Below are positions 54,577-64,000 of a DNA stretch of 64,000 bases, piece by piece (position 1 is the first letter of the stretch; each line of letters starts with the position of its first letter). The position numbers and the translations under genes were made by a program. The stretch is from an uncultured Pseudomonadales bacterium (GTDB taxonomy: Bacteria > Pseudomonadota > Gammaproteobacteria > Pseudomonadales > Cellvibrionaceae), in contig CANKXO010000001.1 of the NCBI GenBank assembly GCA_947487765.1, positions 806,001-870,000 of the forward strand. The letters run 5' to 3'. The notes beneath the pieces are model-generated. The model searched no databases, was not told the origin of the DNA, and saw only the letters and a list, made by a program, of their open reading frames with translations.

Positions 54577-56337
54577 ATGATGCAGACAGCACAGGTAAAT
54601 ACAGGTGGGGCGGCGTTGCCTCATAAGCATAAAATTAATTTAACCTCTCTAAATGTTGTACGTGAAGAGCTGGTTATTACTATTGAGCAGGCAGCGACTC
54701 AGCTCGAAGGCTTTGTTAGTGATAGAGAAAATAGTAAGTTGCTTCAGGCTTGTATCCAATCATTGCAGCAAATCCGTGGTAGTTTAGATTTAATTGAATT
54801 GCATGGTGCTTGTGAGCTCGCAGGTGAGCTATTGGAGACAGCCCGAAAGATTAATGAATCTGATGTTCCCCTTGGCGATGAAAAGCTTTCCGCACTGACA
54901 AAAGGCTTTTTCGTTCTCTCCTGTTATTTTGAATATGCCTTACAAAAAGAGTGGGGCATGCCTGCATTGATGGTCCCTTACATCAATGATATTCGTATTT
55001 CGAACCGAGAACCCATTATCTGGGAAAGCCACTTTGCTGATGCGATTACGTCTTTTCGCTTGCCTCAAGAGGGGACTTCCGCTCCTGTTCCCGAAGGCGA
55101 CACGATAGAAGCGATGGCAAGACGATTTAGGCATATGTATCAAGTGGGTTTGTTAGGCTTGATTAAAGAAATTCGTGTACAGCCTTCATTGCAGTTGATG
55201 CAGCGTGCATCAGACAAAATTGCTAAGTACGCAAAAGGCTCTCCAAGCGAAACTTTCTGGTGGTTATTACACAATGCATTAGACGCTTTCTCTAAAGAAG
55301 ATATAGCGATTACTCTTACGCGCAAGCGATTATTCAGCCACTTAGATAAGCAATTCAAAAAAATTGAAAAAGAGGGCGTTGCTGGTTTTGATACCGCTGT
55401 TGATACTGAAATCTTAAAAGAAATGGCGTACTACATTGCACTTGCTGATATTGATCAAGAGCCATTTTCAAAAATACGGGTTTCTTTTGGTTATTCTAAT
55501 TTAGGATACAATGAAAAAGCACGTTTGAGTGAAGCTAAGGCGCTAACTGGCCCAAGTGCGAGTACGGTAAGCTCGGTTGCCGAAACGCTGAAAGCAGAGC
55601 TGCGCTCTGCGAAAGAAGTTATTGAATTCAGTGCAGAAAGTGATACCTCGGTTATTGATAGTTACGATGAATTCGTTATCAGTATTACTAAAATCAGAGA
55701 TATCCTTGATGTTGTTGGTTTGAAGTCAGCGGCACAAACAATGAAGCAACAACTCAACCGGGTTCAAGCTTGGCAGGAATCTGAAGAGCAAGCGGATGCG
55801 GCAGAATTAATGGATGTTGCAGATGCTTTTCTTTATGTAGAAAGTGTACTGGATAGTATTGAGAAGCGAAATTTTTCAGATGAAAAATTAGCTGAGATTA
55901 ATCAGTTATCTCGCAATCAAATGATAGTTAATAGTCATTTAGCAGATGCTCAACTTGTCGTATTGGAAGAAGCGGAGGCAGGTTTGACAATGGTTAAACG
56001 ATCCCTTAATTCCTTTGCTGATTCATCTTACGATAGAGTGCATATTAAAAATGTCACTAAAACGATGAATAGTGTCCGTGGTGGAATGGTTGTTTTGGAA
56101 TTGCCGAGAGCAGCAGCCGTAGTTGCAAGTTCGATACAATTTATTGAAGGCTCTTTACTGTCAAATAATCAACCTGCGGCGCTTGAGCATATGCTGGAAA
56201 CCTTTGCAGACGCTCTAATTTGTTTGGAATACTATCTCGATTGTATGAAAGTCGATAAATATATCAGCCCAGATACTTTAGTGATTGCCGAAGAAAGTCT
56301 ATCTGCATTAGGTTATGGAGTTAGCTATAGCGGTTAA
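54577..56337 (+). CDS. fimL: FimL-like protein (ChpA N-terminal homologue)
   Basis: A 586-residue soluble helical protein resembling FimL, which in Pseudomonas works with the Chp chemosensory system and adenylate cyclase CyaB in type IV pilus assembly and cAMP control. It has two regions like Hpt domains: LQQIRGSLDLIELHGACELA (about 65-84) and a later one with MNSVRGGMVVLELPRAAAVV (about 500-519). In true Hpt domains a histidine stands where Q or N/S occur, so phosphotransfer is probably lost, as in FimL. Adjacent nhaB supports the call. No pilus gene lies in the window. Confidence 0.75.
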   Translation: MMQTAQVNTGGAALPHKHKINLTSLNVVREELVITIEQAATQLEGFVSDRENSKLLQACIQSLQQIRGSLDLIELHGACELAGELLETARKINESDVPLGDEKLSALTKGFFVLSCYFEYALQKEWGMPALMVPYINDIRISNREPIIWESHFADAITSFRLPQEGTSAPVPEGDTIEAMARRFRHMYQVGLLGLIKEIRVQPSLQLMQRASDKIAKYAKGSPSETFWWLLHNALDAFSKEDIAITLTRKRLFSHLDKQFKKIEKEGVAGFDTAVDTEILKEMAYYIALADIDQEPFSKIRVSFGYSNLGYNEKARLSEAKALTGPSASTVSSVAETLKAELRSAKEVIEFSAESDTSVIDSYDEFVISITKIRDILDVVGLKSAAQTMKQQLNRVQAWQESEEQADAAELMDVADAFLYVESVLDSIEKRNFSDEKLAEINQLSRNQMIVNSHLADAQLVVLEEAEAGLTMVKRSLNSFADSSYDRVHIKNVTKTMNSVRGGMVVLELPRAAAVVASSIQFIEGSLLSNNQPAALEHMLETFADALICLEYYLDCMKVDKYISPDTLVIAEESLSALGYGVSYSG

Positions 56338-56392
56338 TGATAATGTTTAGCTATTTAGTTCGCAATTAACGAAATAGTGTTTCTTTAAAATA

Positions 56393-56422
56393 AAAAAAGG
56401 TGCTCAATTGAGCACCTTTTTT
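56393..56422. terminator. Bidirectional terminator between fimL and pntB
   Basis: Palindrome with arms AAAAAAGGTGCTCAA and TTGAGCACCTTTTTT, centre between 56407 and 56408. T-rich on both strands, serving convergent fimL and pntAB. Confidence 0.87.
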
Positions 56423-56446
56423 GTTTTAGTGAAGCTGATGTTTATA

Positions 56447-57847
56447 TTAGCTCACTAATTTAAACAGGCTTTCAAGGCTTTCTTTAGCATCGCCAAATAA
56501 CATTCTTGTATTATCTTTATAGAATAAAGGATTTTCTACACCGGCATAACCTGTTGCCATTCCTCGTTTTAAGACGATAGTTGTCTTGCCATGCCAAGGC
56601 TCTAAGACCGGCATACCTGCGATGGGGCTATCTGGTACCTCTTGAGCCGCAGGGTTAACGATATCATTCGCACCGATAACGATAGACACATCGACATCAG
56701 GGAAGTCTTCATTGATTTCATCCATTTCGAAAACAATATCATAAGGCACTTTGGCTTCGGCTAATAAAACATTCATGTGGCCAGGCATACGGCCGGCAAC
56801 AGGATGAATACCAAAGCGAACATTGACGCCTTTTTTGCGCAAGGTTTTCGTGATATCGCTAACCATATGTTGAGCTTGAGCGACTGCCATACCATAACCA
56901 GGAATAATCATGACTTCTTTTGCTGTAGAGACTAAGTCAGCGACTTCATCAACATTAATAGGAGTCACTTCACCTTCAATTTCCGTTGCTGGACCTGAAG
57001 ATTTGCTGGGTGTACCAGAGCCAAAACCACCAGCAATAACAGAGATAAAGTTACGGTTCATTGCACGACACATAATATAAGATAGGATCGCGCCACTACT
57101 ACCAACAAGAGCACCAACAACGATAAGTAAATCGTTTGATAGCATAAAGCCTAACGCTGCTGCTGCCCAACCTGAATAACTGTTAAGCATAGAAACAACG
57201 ACAGGCATATCAGCGCCGCCAATTGCAGCAACCATATGAATACCAAACAATAATGCAATGAATGTCATCGCAACCAGTGGGAATAGCCCACCACCTTGAG
57301 CTGCTTGTTCAACGAATTGAACACCAAAATAAATAGCTAGAATCAGTAAACCTAAATTCAACCAATGACGCGCAGGAAGTAGTAATGGCTTGCCCCCCCA
57401 TTTTCCGCTTAACTTTAAATAAGCAACAACAGAACCTGAAAATGTCATAGCGCCAATCAAAATACCGATATAGGTTTCGATATCATGAATGGTTTTTTCA
57501 ACACCCGTGAATTCGATTGCATGACTTAAAAAATTAGCGTAACCCACCATGACAGCGGCCAGACCAACAAGGCTATGCAAGATAGCAACAAGTTCTGGCA
57601 TTTGTGTCATTTCTACTTTTTTGGCAAGCATCAAACCAACAGTGCCACCGACTAATAATGCAATAATCAATAACACATAGTTGCTGGTGACTAATCCAAT
57701 TACAGTCGCCAGTAATGCGAGAGCCATACCGATCATGCCGAATAAGTTTCCACGGCGAGCAGTTTCTTGTTTGCTTAACCCGCCGAGTGCCAGTATGAAT
57801 AATATAGTTGCGCCAATATAAGCGACATTAATTAAACCTTGGGACAT
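56447..57847 (-). CDS. pntB: NAD(P) transhydrogenase subunit beta
   Basis: Membrane subunit of the proton-driven transhydrogenase that makes NADPH from NADH. The 466-residue protein has about nine membrane segments, then the NADP(H) domain with [34 protein letters not shown] and [20 protein letters not shown]. Normal length. Second gene of pntAB; 94 nt separate it from pntA, with GGTGGAG in front of its ATG. Confidence 0.97.
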   Translation of the reverse strand: MSQGLINVAYIGATILFILALGGLSKQETARRGNLFGMIGMALALLATVIGLVTSNYVLLIIALLVGGTVGLMLAKKVEMTQMPELVAILHSLVGLAAVMVGYANFLSHAIEFTGVEKTIHDIETYIGILIGAMTFSGSVVAYLKLSGKWGGKPLLLPARHWLNLGLLILAIYFGVQFVEQAAQGGGLFPLVAMTFIALLFGIHMVAAIGGADMPVVVSMLNSYSGWAAAALGFMLSNDLLIVVGALVGSSGAILSYIMCRAMNRNFISVIAGGFGSGTPSKSSGPATEIEGEVTPINVDEVADLVSTAKEVMIIPGYGMAVAQAQHMVSDITKTLRKKGVNVRFGIHPVAGRMPGHMNVLLAEAKVPYDIVFEMDEINEDFPDVDVSIVIGANDIVNPAAQEVPDSPIAGMPVLEPWHGKTTIVLKRGMATGYAGVENPLFYKDNTRMLFGDAKESLESLFKLVS

Positions 57848-57941
57848 TTTATTTCTCCACCTTATTTCTAGGCTTTGCTAGAAAGCTTTAATCTTTTGAG
57901 TTCTTCAATTTCTATGTTGAACCCATTAACTTTTAAATACG

Positions 57942-59474
57942 TTATTTTCTAAACATATCGAGCATGCGTTGGGTGACGGCAAAACCGCCCACAATATTGA
58001 CGCTGGTAATTAACACGGCAATACCTGCAAGAAAAATAACCCATCCATCGGGGGAGGAAATTTGTAATAGGGCACCGATAATAATAATGCTACTAATAGC
58101 ATTAGTGACACTCATTAGTGGTGTATGTAGTGAGGGTGATACGTTCCATATAACCATATAGCCAACAAAACAAGCCAATACAAATACTGTGAAATGCGAC
58201 ATAAAAGAAGCGGGAGCTACACTACCCAATCCCCATAGCGCCAAGGCTCCGACAATAAATGGAATCCAAGGTTTAAGCTTACTTGGTTCTTTGGGTTCCA
58301 CTACTTCAATAGGTGCTGGCTCAGGTTTTTTTGCTGGAGCCGCTGATAGTTTCGGCGGTGGTGGTGGAAAGGTAATTTCTCCTTCCTTAACGACTGTGGC
58401 ACCACGGACAACTTCATCTTCAAAATCAACAATAACTTGCCCATCTTTTTCTGGCGTCATGTCACTTAATAGATGACGCAGGTTTGTCGCATAAAGTTGG
58501 CTTGCTTGTGTTGGTAAACGACTCGGTAGGTCGGTATAACCAATAAGATTGACCCCGTGTTTAACAACCACTTTGTCTTTTTCTACCAGTTTACAGTTAC
58601 CACCCATTGCTGCCGCTAAATCAACAATCACACTACCTTCACGCATTGATTTAACCATGTCTTCGGTAATGAGTTCAGGTGCAGGTTTACCCGGGATAAG
58701 GGCAGTGGTCACAATAATATCGACTTCCTTTGCTTGCTCAGCAAACAGTGCCATCTCGGCGTCGATAAATTCCTGACTCATAGTTTTAGCATAACCGCCT
58801 TCGCCACTACCGTCCTCTTCGAATTCCAACATCAGGAATTCGCCGTCCATACTTTCAACTTGTTCTTTAACTTCTGGACGAGTATCAAAAGCTCTTACGA
58901 TAGCGCCCATACTTCTAGCTGCACCTATAGCGGCTAAACCTGCGACACCAGCGCCAATAACCAGTACTTTTGCTGGTGGCACTTTACCTGCAGCTGTAAT
59001 TTGCCCTGTAAAAAAGCGACCAAAATGTTGAGCAGCTTCTACGATGGCACGATAGCCACCGATGTTAGCCATGGAGCTAAGCGCATCCATTTTTTGAGAA
59101 CGAGAGAGGCGTGGGATGGTTTCCATTGCTAAAGCTGTGACCTTTCTATCTGCCAGCTTCTGCAAGAGTTCAGGGTTCTGTGCTGGAGCCATAAAGGAAA
59201 TAAGCATTTGGCCCTCTTTAAGAAGGTCAATTTCATGATCTTCTGGAGCGCGAACTTTCAAAATAATATCTGAGCTTGTCCAGAGTGATTCAGTAGAGCT
59301 TATAACTTCAACACCGGCTGCTTCATATTCACTATCGCGCAGTTTAGCGGCTTCACCAGCACCTGCTTCTATTGCAACAGAAAATCCAAGCTTCTGGAGC
59401 TGTTGCGCAGCTTCTGGGGTCGTGGCAACACGACGTTCCCCTGCGAATATCTCTTTAGGTACACCAATTCGCAT
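57942..59474 (-). CDS. pntA: NAD(P) transhydrogenase subunit alpha
   Basis: NAD(H)-binding subunit plus membrane part. The 510-residue protein has the alanine-dehydrogenase-like domain ([20 protein letters not shown], then [20 protein letters not shown] with [10 protein letters not shown]), a proline-rich linker ([20 protein letters not shown], about 370-390), and four C-terminal membrane segments. The single-chain alpha subunit is the E. coli-type arrangement rather than the split pntAA/pntAB. AGGAG lies 7 nt before the ATG. Confidence 0.97.
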   Translation of the reverse strand: MRIGVPKEIFAGERRVATTPEAAQQLQKLGFSVAIEAGAGEAAKLRDSEYEAAGVEVISSTESLWTSSDIILKVRAPEDHEIDLLKEGQMLISFMAPAQNPELLQKLADRKVTALAMETIPRLSRSQKMDALSSMANIGGYRAIVEAAQHFGRFFTGQITAAGKVPPAKVLVIGAGVAGLAAIGAARSMGAIVRAFDTRPEVKEQVESMDGEFLMLEFEEDGSGEGGYAKTMSQEFIDAEMALFAEQAKEVDIIVTTALIPGKPAPELITEDMVKSMREGSVIVDLAAAMGGNCKLVEKDKVVVKHGVNLIGYTDLPSRLPTQASQLYATNLRHLLSDMTPEKDGQVIVDFEDEVVRGATVVKEGEITFPPPPPKLSAAPAKKPEPAPIEVVEPKEPSKLKPWIPFIVGALALWGLGSVAPASFMSHFTVFVLACFVGYMVIWNVSPSLHTPLMSVTNAISSIIIIGALLQISSPDGWVIFLAGIAVLITSVNIVGGFAVTQRMLDMFRK

Positions 59475-60075
59475 TGTGTTCTCCTATTTTATGGTCAATT
59501 GTTATCGATTTATAAAGGCCTTTACTAATGAGTTTTATTGCTACCCCTTAATCATTAATTAGCCGTAGATGGCATTAAGACCATCCAAATAAAACAGGCA
59601 GAGTATAATAATTATTGAGACTAAAAAGCTTAATATAGTGACTTTTTGTCCATTTTTAAGGGTGGGTATGTATTAACTCAAAGACCTCATTATATTTTTT
59701 TGGGCAGACATTCTAACGGTTTGCTGCCTAAAGGGCATTAAAAGATTCACCAATTATGGCTAATTTTTAACATTTTTATAGTTTACGTTAATAAATTTCT
59801 ATTTCTTAATTAAATTATATAATCGATATAATCATTTTTAATAATAAGGGCAGCTTATTAAATGCATTAATTGAATGATCGATAGGAGTTTATCCCGTCT
59901 ATATCTTAAGTATATGGATCAAAAAACAAACAAAGCTATCAAGAGATGAACATCTCTATCGTATATTTGGGCTTTAATTTGAATAGGCATCACAATATTG
60001 CTTTGATGCGGTACACTTTTGCTTAGAAGTTTTAATAATATATCTACATACAAGCCATTATCTTTGATTAATAAT
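59475..60075. other. 601-bp intergenic region
   Basis: Between divergent pntA and the GDPD gene. AT-rich with frequent stops, no gene seen. A 16-bp dyad AGAGATG-AA-CATCTCT lies at 59942-59957. The pntA promoter should be in the left part but I could not place it. Confidence 0.45.
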
Positions 60076-60804
60076 ATGAAAATAGCTCCAGAACAACTTG
60101 TAGCTCATCGTGGCCATCAAGATCAATTCCCAGAAAATAGTATTTTAGCCATATTGGACGCAATTGCTGCTGGCGCAAAAAATATTGAATTTGATATTCA
60201 ATATACGAAAGATGGTCATATTGCCTTGTACCATGATGAAACTATGCAGCGCATTAGCGATGTAGAGCATAAGATTACTGAGCTTACTAAAGATGAGCTT
60301 AAGCAGTATTCAGCGAAAGAGCCCAAGCGCTTGGCACGTCGTTTTGTTCATAATCCAATAGAATATCTAGATCAACTACTCCCTATCATTAAAAAGCATG
60401 ATGACATTACCTTTTTTATAGAAATGAAAGAGGAGAGCATTAACCACTTTGGTGATGATTTCTGCTTTAGTAATCTGAAATTACTATTGGTAGATGAGAT
60501 ACCTGAAAACTTGATACTGATTAGCTTTGATTTAAATGCAGTTAGAAGAGCTAAGGAGGAAGGTTTTACAAAGACAGCATTGGTTTTTCGTGACTGGCAA
60601 AAACGTGACGAGTTATTAAAAGAATCCAGTGCAGATTATGGTTTTATTAATTACACCCGTATTCCACCACGGCAGCCAATTACGGCGAGTAAACCCATTA
60701 TGGTCTATGAAGTTCGTTATCCTCTAATCGCTAATCAGCTACTCGAACGTGGTGCAGCGGCAGTTGAAACCTTTTGTATCAGAGCGTTGTTGAGTAATTC
60801 CTAG
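60076..60804 (+). CDS. Glycerophosphodiester phosphodiesterase
   Basis: Hydrolyses glycerophosphodiesters from phospholipid turnover to glycerol-3-phosphate and an alcohol. The 242-residue TIM-barrel protein has LVAHRGHQDQFPENSILAIL with the catalytic histidine, NIEFDIQYTKDGHIALYHDE with metal ligands and second histidine, and TFFIEMK. No signal peptide with this start, so probably cytoplasmic (UgpQ-like). ATG 60076 is chosen; the frame opens at a TTG (60019) with no conserved sequence before. Confidence 0.9.
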   Translation: MKIAPEQLVAHRGHQDQFPENSILAILDAIAAGAKNIEFDIQYTKDGHIALYHDETMQRISDVEHKITELTKDELKQYSAKEPKRLARRFVHNPIEYLDQLLPIIKKHDDITFFIEMKEESINHFGDDFCFSNLKLLLVDEIPENLILISFDLNAVRRAKEEGFTKTALVFRDWQKRDELLKESSADYGFINYTRIPPRQPITASKPIMVYEVRYPLIANQLLERGAAAVETFCIRALLSNS

Positions 60805-60973
60805 GGTGGTAGATGATTGTGAAAGTTGATCGATTCAATGAATAAATTGTCAAAAGAAAGTCTGTTTTATGAAATCATCCTAGGTGAGTAATGTGATGTG
60901 TCTAAATGTGTGATATCACAATTTTTATAAAGCGTTAAATCATAATAATAAACAAGTAGTAGAGGTTAGATTC

Positions 60974-61363
60974 ATGGGTATTGTAGTCACCATTTTTATG
61001 TTGTCGGGGTTGTTGGTGATATCACCGTGGCCAAAGCTTAGTTTAGGGATGTTGCGTACCAATAGTAATGTTGTTAACTTTATTGCTAGTGGCTTATTGC
61101 TGGCAGGTTTATGGAATTCTTTATGGCACGGATTACGTTATTTAGATCACTTTTGGGGGCTTGCGGCCCTGGTATCCGGTTTTTTTATGGTGATGACAGC
61201 CGTTCTTATCTTTGTGGATTATGGTAAAAAAACAGGCTTGCAAAAAATCTATTCATTCATTAAGCCTTTGTCTCTTTTATGGGTAATAGGCTTATTCGCT
61301 TCTTTTCTCCTGTATGCAATCACTTTAATTCAGCTTAATCTGGGCTATCCTATAATAGGTTGA
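60974..61363 (+). CDS. Small hypothetical membrane protein
   Basis: A 129-residue protein with four predicted membrane segments (about 2-20, 33-52, 62-85, 98-122) and no recognised family. AGAGG at 60961-60965, 8 nt before ATG, supports translation. It lies 114 nt before a cytochrome P460-like gene on the same strand; whether they are linked is unknown. Confidence 0.6.
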   Translation: MGIVVTIFMLSGLLVISPWPKLSLGMLRTNSNVVNFIASGLLLAGLWNSLWHGLRYLDHFWGLAALVSGFFMVMTAVLIFVDYGKKTGLQKIYSFIKPLSLLWVIGLFASFLLYAITLIQLNLGYPIIG

Positions 61364-61477
61364 TAACTATTTTGAACCAATATTCAAGTTAGATACTGAG
61401 CTTTATAGTCTGTCAGGGAACTTAACTAAGGAATAAGGCTCATAAAATCAGTATACCCACATATTAGGAGAATAATA

Positions 61478-62059
61478 ATGAAGTTTTTAGCGATATCCGC
61501 AGCGCTAATACCCGCATCGGTTTTACTGGCTGCCAATGTTACTTTTGCTGCTGAGTGTGCCATATCTAAGTCGCCTAAGGAATTAAGCCTTGCTGAAGTT
61601 GGAGAGCATTATAAATGTGCTCGCGATAAGCTTGTTAAAGGTTATCAAGGTGGCGATAACGCAAATGCTAAAGCGTATACCAGTTGGAAGCCTGCCGCTA
61701 CAGGCCCAGGTAAACCCGGCTTCCATAGCAATCGTTATTTGATGACTTATGTCAATGACATAGGCTATGACACTTATGTTGCTTATAAACCCAGTGGTGT
61801 TAACTTTCCTTTAGGATCTGTTGTTGCTAAAGAAAGCTATAAAATTAAAAAAGGCGGCAAGTTAAAACCTGGCCCATTATTTTTTATGACAAAAGTTGGT
61901 GTTGAAGAAGCACCAAAAACAGATGGCTGGTTATACAGTGGTGTAAAAGGAAACGGGAAAAAATTTAAAGTTAGTCAAAAATTTTGTCACGGTTGTCATG
62001 TAGCTTATAAAGCTCAAGATGCTATGGGTTATCCTTTACCTGAGTTACGTATTAAATAA
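61478..62059 (+). CDS. Cytochrome P460-family protein
   Basis: A 193-residue periplasmic c-type haem protein. Visible: signal peptide (about 1-24, ending TFAA), a beta-sheet domain with TSWKPAATGPGKPG, MTYVN and VVAKESYKIKKGGKLKPGPL (block typical of P460), and a C-terminal haem site CHGCH (170-174). P460 proteins of ammonia oxidisers convert hydroxylamine to N2O; the related cytochrome c'-beta binds NO. Which activity applies depends on a lysine-haem crosslink that cannot be confirmed by eye. The ATG has TAGGAG upstream. Confidence 0.82.
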   Translation: MKFLAISAALIPASVLLAANVTFAAECAISKSPKELSLAEVGEHYKCARDKLVKGYQGGDNANAKAYTSWKPAATGPGKPGFHSNRYLMTYVNDIGYDTYVAYKPSGVNFPLGSVVAKESYKIKKGGKLKPGPLFFMTKVGVEEAPKTDGWLYSGVKGNGKKFKVSQKFCHGCHVAYKAQDAMGYPLPELRIK

Positions 62060-62062
62060 ATA

Positions 62063-63559
62063 TTAATTATCTATACTATTGTCATGCAGTGATAATTTTT
62101 TCATTTCATGACAATAGTGTTTAAATCTACTGATTAAATCATTTGAACTGCTATCTGGCTTAAAGGTTGTGACAGCTTGGATAGACTCGTACCGTTTTTT
62201 ATCTCTTAAATAAAATGCTGCTCCTCTTGCTGAAGCCTCGCTGTCTTGATAACGAATAACCGTTATATTTAGTAGTGTTGATAGCTTTTGACATAATTCA
62301 TTAGATCGTAGAATGCCTCCGCTGACGATGACTTGTGTGATGTTTTTTTGGCTAGCATAGATGATATTGAAGTTGGCCTTACAGGCAAATAAAATACTTT
62401 CTAGTACAGCAATTGTTTTTTGCTCATCATCAAATATTTTATTGTCATCTTTATTTGAAAAATAAGTCTCTTGTTGAGGTAGCCAATAGGGTGAACCTGT
62501 ACCCGATAGCGTATTAATAAAAATAGGTGCTTCAGTCACTGTTTCTAATAAATATTCTAATTCAGTAAAAGCATAGGGTCGTTCCAGTTGTGTTTGCCAC
62601 CAATCAAGTGCTGTTGCGGCAGCATTAATAGTTCCTTCGATTATATTTATTGGTGTTTGCTGTTTTTCAATACCAATCGTTGTTCTTAACAACTTGTTTA
62701 TATTTTTTGATTGAGTGTTAATGCCTTTCTTTTTTTCTTTAGACATATCCGCGGCCTGAATAAAAGCACCAGTGCCAGCGTTTAAAAAAACACTATGTTT
62801 TAATGACTCTTTTCCATACGCACAAGGAATAAAATTCTGGTCACCTCCTAATAATTTAATAGGGATAGAATTTTCTTCTAAAGCTATTTCACCATAATCG
62901 TAGGATGTTGGCACGATAGTAGGTAAAAAATCTCTGGAAATATCAAATAATGATAGGAGTTGCGCAGACCAATCCAATGAGCCAAATTCAGTTAAACCTG
63001 TACGCGAAGCTAAAATAGGGTCCGTTACCAAGAGAGAGGTATTAGCCAACTGGCTGAGAAAATAAGCTCCCCATGGAACAAATAAGAGATTGGCATTTCC
63101 TGCATACATTTGGATTTCTTTATTATTATCCAATAGCCAACGAATTTTGCTGGCACCTGCATGAGCATTAAGCCTTAATCCTGTTAACTCGTGTAATTGT
63201 TCAATATGAAACTCTTGCTGGCTTAACCATTCTACATTGCGGGTATCCTGCCAACTAATCATCGGGGTGATAGCTTGCCCCGTGGTTTTATTGCAGGCAA
63301 TTAAACTCGACCGTTGAGCAATAATTCCAATAGCACTAATTTTATTAAGCTGTTTAGGTTTTAACTGTTGAGCTAACCGTTTCAATAACAAATGGGCAGA
63401 TGTGATGATGGTTTCGGCTGAGTATTCTATAAATACTTCAGAAGAGGAGAGGGGATCTGACACAGGCTCACTGTTATAAGCTAACGGGAGCCCTTTCTTA
63501 TTAAAAACAATAGCGCGAGTGCTATGACCACCTTGATCTATTATCAATGTATAAGACAT
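62063..63559 (-). CDS. FGGY-family carbohydrate kinase
   Basis: A 498-residue sugar/polyol kinase of the FGGY family (glycerol kinase, xylulokinase, gluconokinase). Visible: N-terminal phosphate loop IDQGGHSTRAIVFNKKG (7-23), SWQDTRNVEWL, GGDQNFIPCAYG (adenosine-side motif) and VSGGILRSNELCQKL near the C-terminus. The second conserved aspartate lies in SWQDTR. The substrate cannot be assigned, and no transporter or pathway gene is adjacent. Convergent with the P460 gene, 3 nt apart. Confidence 0.85.
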   Translation of the reverse strand: MSYTLIIDQGGHSTRAIVFNKKGLPLAYNSEPVSDPLSSSEVFIEYSAETIITSAHLLLKRLAQQLKPKQLNKISAIGIIAQRSSLIACNKTTGQAITPMISWQDTRNVEWLSQQEFHIEQLHELTGLRLNAHAGASKIRWLLDNNKEIQMYAGNANLLFVPWGAYFLSQLANTSLLVTDPILASRTGLTEFGSLDWSAQLLSLFDISRDFLPTIVPTSYDYGEIALEENSIPIKLLGGDQNFIPCAYGKESLKHSVFLNAGTGAFIQAADMSKEKKKGINTQSKNINKLLRTTIGIEKQQTPINIIEGTINAAATALDWWQTQLERPYAFTELEYLLETVTEAPIFINTLSGTGSPYWLPQQETYFSNKDDNKIFDDEQKTIAVLESILFACKANFNIIYASQKNITQVIVSGGILRSNELCQKLSTLLNITVIRYQDSEASARGAAFYLRDKKRYESIQAVTTFKPDSSSNDLISRFKHYCHEMKKLSLHDNSIDN

Positions 63560-63801
63560 AGTAATAGGATAGTTGGTTTTTAGGAAATAGGCATAACATC
63601 TGGCCGTTAAGTACAGCTTGAATACTTTAGTGGCTGAGAGCTAGGAGCTGTTAATCGAGCAAGTTTTAATCAATAAACAGGCGTGTTAGTGAAAATGTGG
63701 GGTATGTCAGCAAAGCATGATCGGCAATTCTTCACCCCTAGATTTCATTGTGGTACATTGCTTCCCGTTTATTAAGTCCTAAATCAGAATAAGAGGTCTT
63801 T

Positions 63802-64000
63802 GTGCAAAGTATTATTGTTGCAGGTGGCTGGTTAATGCTGCCATTAATTTTGTGTTCAATTGCGGTTATCGCTATCAGTATTGAGCGTTATTGGACTTTA
63901 AACCCAAATAAAATTGCCCCTAAACATCAGTTAGCTCAGGTTTGGGCTTGGATTAAAAATAATCAGGTCAATGCAGAGCGTTTGCGTGAGTTAAAGCAAT
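63802..64000 (+). CDS. ExbB/TolQ/MotA-family proton channel (partial, runs off the window)
   Basis: The first 66 residues of an inner-membrane energy-transfer protein. The opening VQSIIVAGGWLMLPLILCSI then VIAISIERYWTLN is characteristic of the ExbB-like gene that precedes exbD, lpxK and kdsB in Pseudomonas (PA2983-like). Start GTG 63802 has AGAGG at 63792-63796. The 3' end is outside the window, so exact subfamily stays open. Confidence 0.82.
   Translation, partial: MQSIIVAGGWLMLPLILCSIAVIAISIERYWTLNPNKIAPKHQLAQVWAWIKNNQVNAERLRELKQ

Noticed and set aside
58189-58476. Plus-strand open frame inside pntA
   Set aside because: Antisense shadow of a strongly conserved gene; low-complexity translation of the proline linker region.
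1-64000. CRISPR array, tRNA, rRNA or transposase
   Set aside because: No regularly spaced repeats, cloverleaf-like sequences, rRNA stretches or transposase-like proteins were found by eye; short tRNAs could be missed without a scan.

Overview
The window is AT-rich chromosomal DNA from a gammaproteobacterium, most likely a marine member of the Pseudomonadales/Cellvibrionales/Oceanospirillales side. The evidence is gene order familiar from Pseudomonas (lolCDE; topA, DUF6586, lexA-sulA, nagZ, mtnP-type phosphorylase, mfd, a long-form gap, nqrABCDEF-apbE-nqrM, sthA; nhaB next to fimL), a complete sodium-pumping NADH:quinone reductase and a NhaB antiporter. I saw no rRNA, tRNA, CRISPR array, insertion sequence or prophage gene.

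Layout. 0-3.8 kb: lipoprotein exporter lolCDE and a convergent DUF2062 membrane protein. 4-6.3 kb: a DinB-fold protein and an overlapping ornithine-lipid pair (olsB, olsA). 6.4-12.2 kb: operon 1 of a predicted peptide-ligation system (circularly permuted ATP-grasp, alpha-E protein, giant transglutaminase-DUF2126 protein). 12.2-15.5 kb: a GFA-family protein, a two-gene sensor cassette (dCache-HAMP receptor without output domain plus a small PATAN-like/DUF8082-like protein) and an RraA-like aldolase. 15.9-19.4 kb: operon 2 of the same ligation system (ATP-grasp::alpha-E fusion plus a small transglutaminase). 19.5-27.3 kb: a DUF5610-like protein, a glutaredoxin-like protein, an EAL-HDOD protein, CheV, Slt and two unknown membrane-anchored proteins. 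27.6-37.1 kb: topA, a DUF6586 protein, lexA-sulA with twin SOS boxes, nagZ, mscS-type channel, GNAT, DsbA-like thioredoxin, methylthio-purine phosphorylase, cold-shock protein. 37.1-43.1 kb: csiV-mfd and gap. 44-54.3 kb: nqrABCDEF-apbE-nqrM-sthA and convergent nhaB. 54.5-59.5 kb: fimL and the pntAB transhydrogenase. 60-64 kb: GDPD phosphodiesterase, small membrane protein, cytochrome P460-like protein, FGGY kinase and the start of an ExbB/TolQ-type gene.

How the genes work together. NQR, its maturation proteins (ApbE attaches FMN to NqrB/NqrC, NqrM supplies iron), soluble transhydrogenase SthA, proton-driven PntAB and NhaB form one block for sodium energetics and NADH/NADPH balance. LexA-SulA, Mfd and TopA cover DNA-damage response and topology. 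The two ATP-grasp/alpha-E/transglutaminase operons, about 3.7 kb apart, are the best candidates for undescribed biochemistry: family knowledge predicts synthesis or attachment of a peptide-like product, but no substrate is known to me.

The most unexpected DNA-level signal is downstream of gap (43.2-43.6 kb), where two decayed copies of the gap 3' end, one with a relic of the terminator tail, lie in tandem at about 250-bp spacing.
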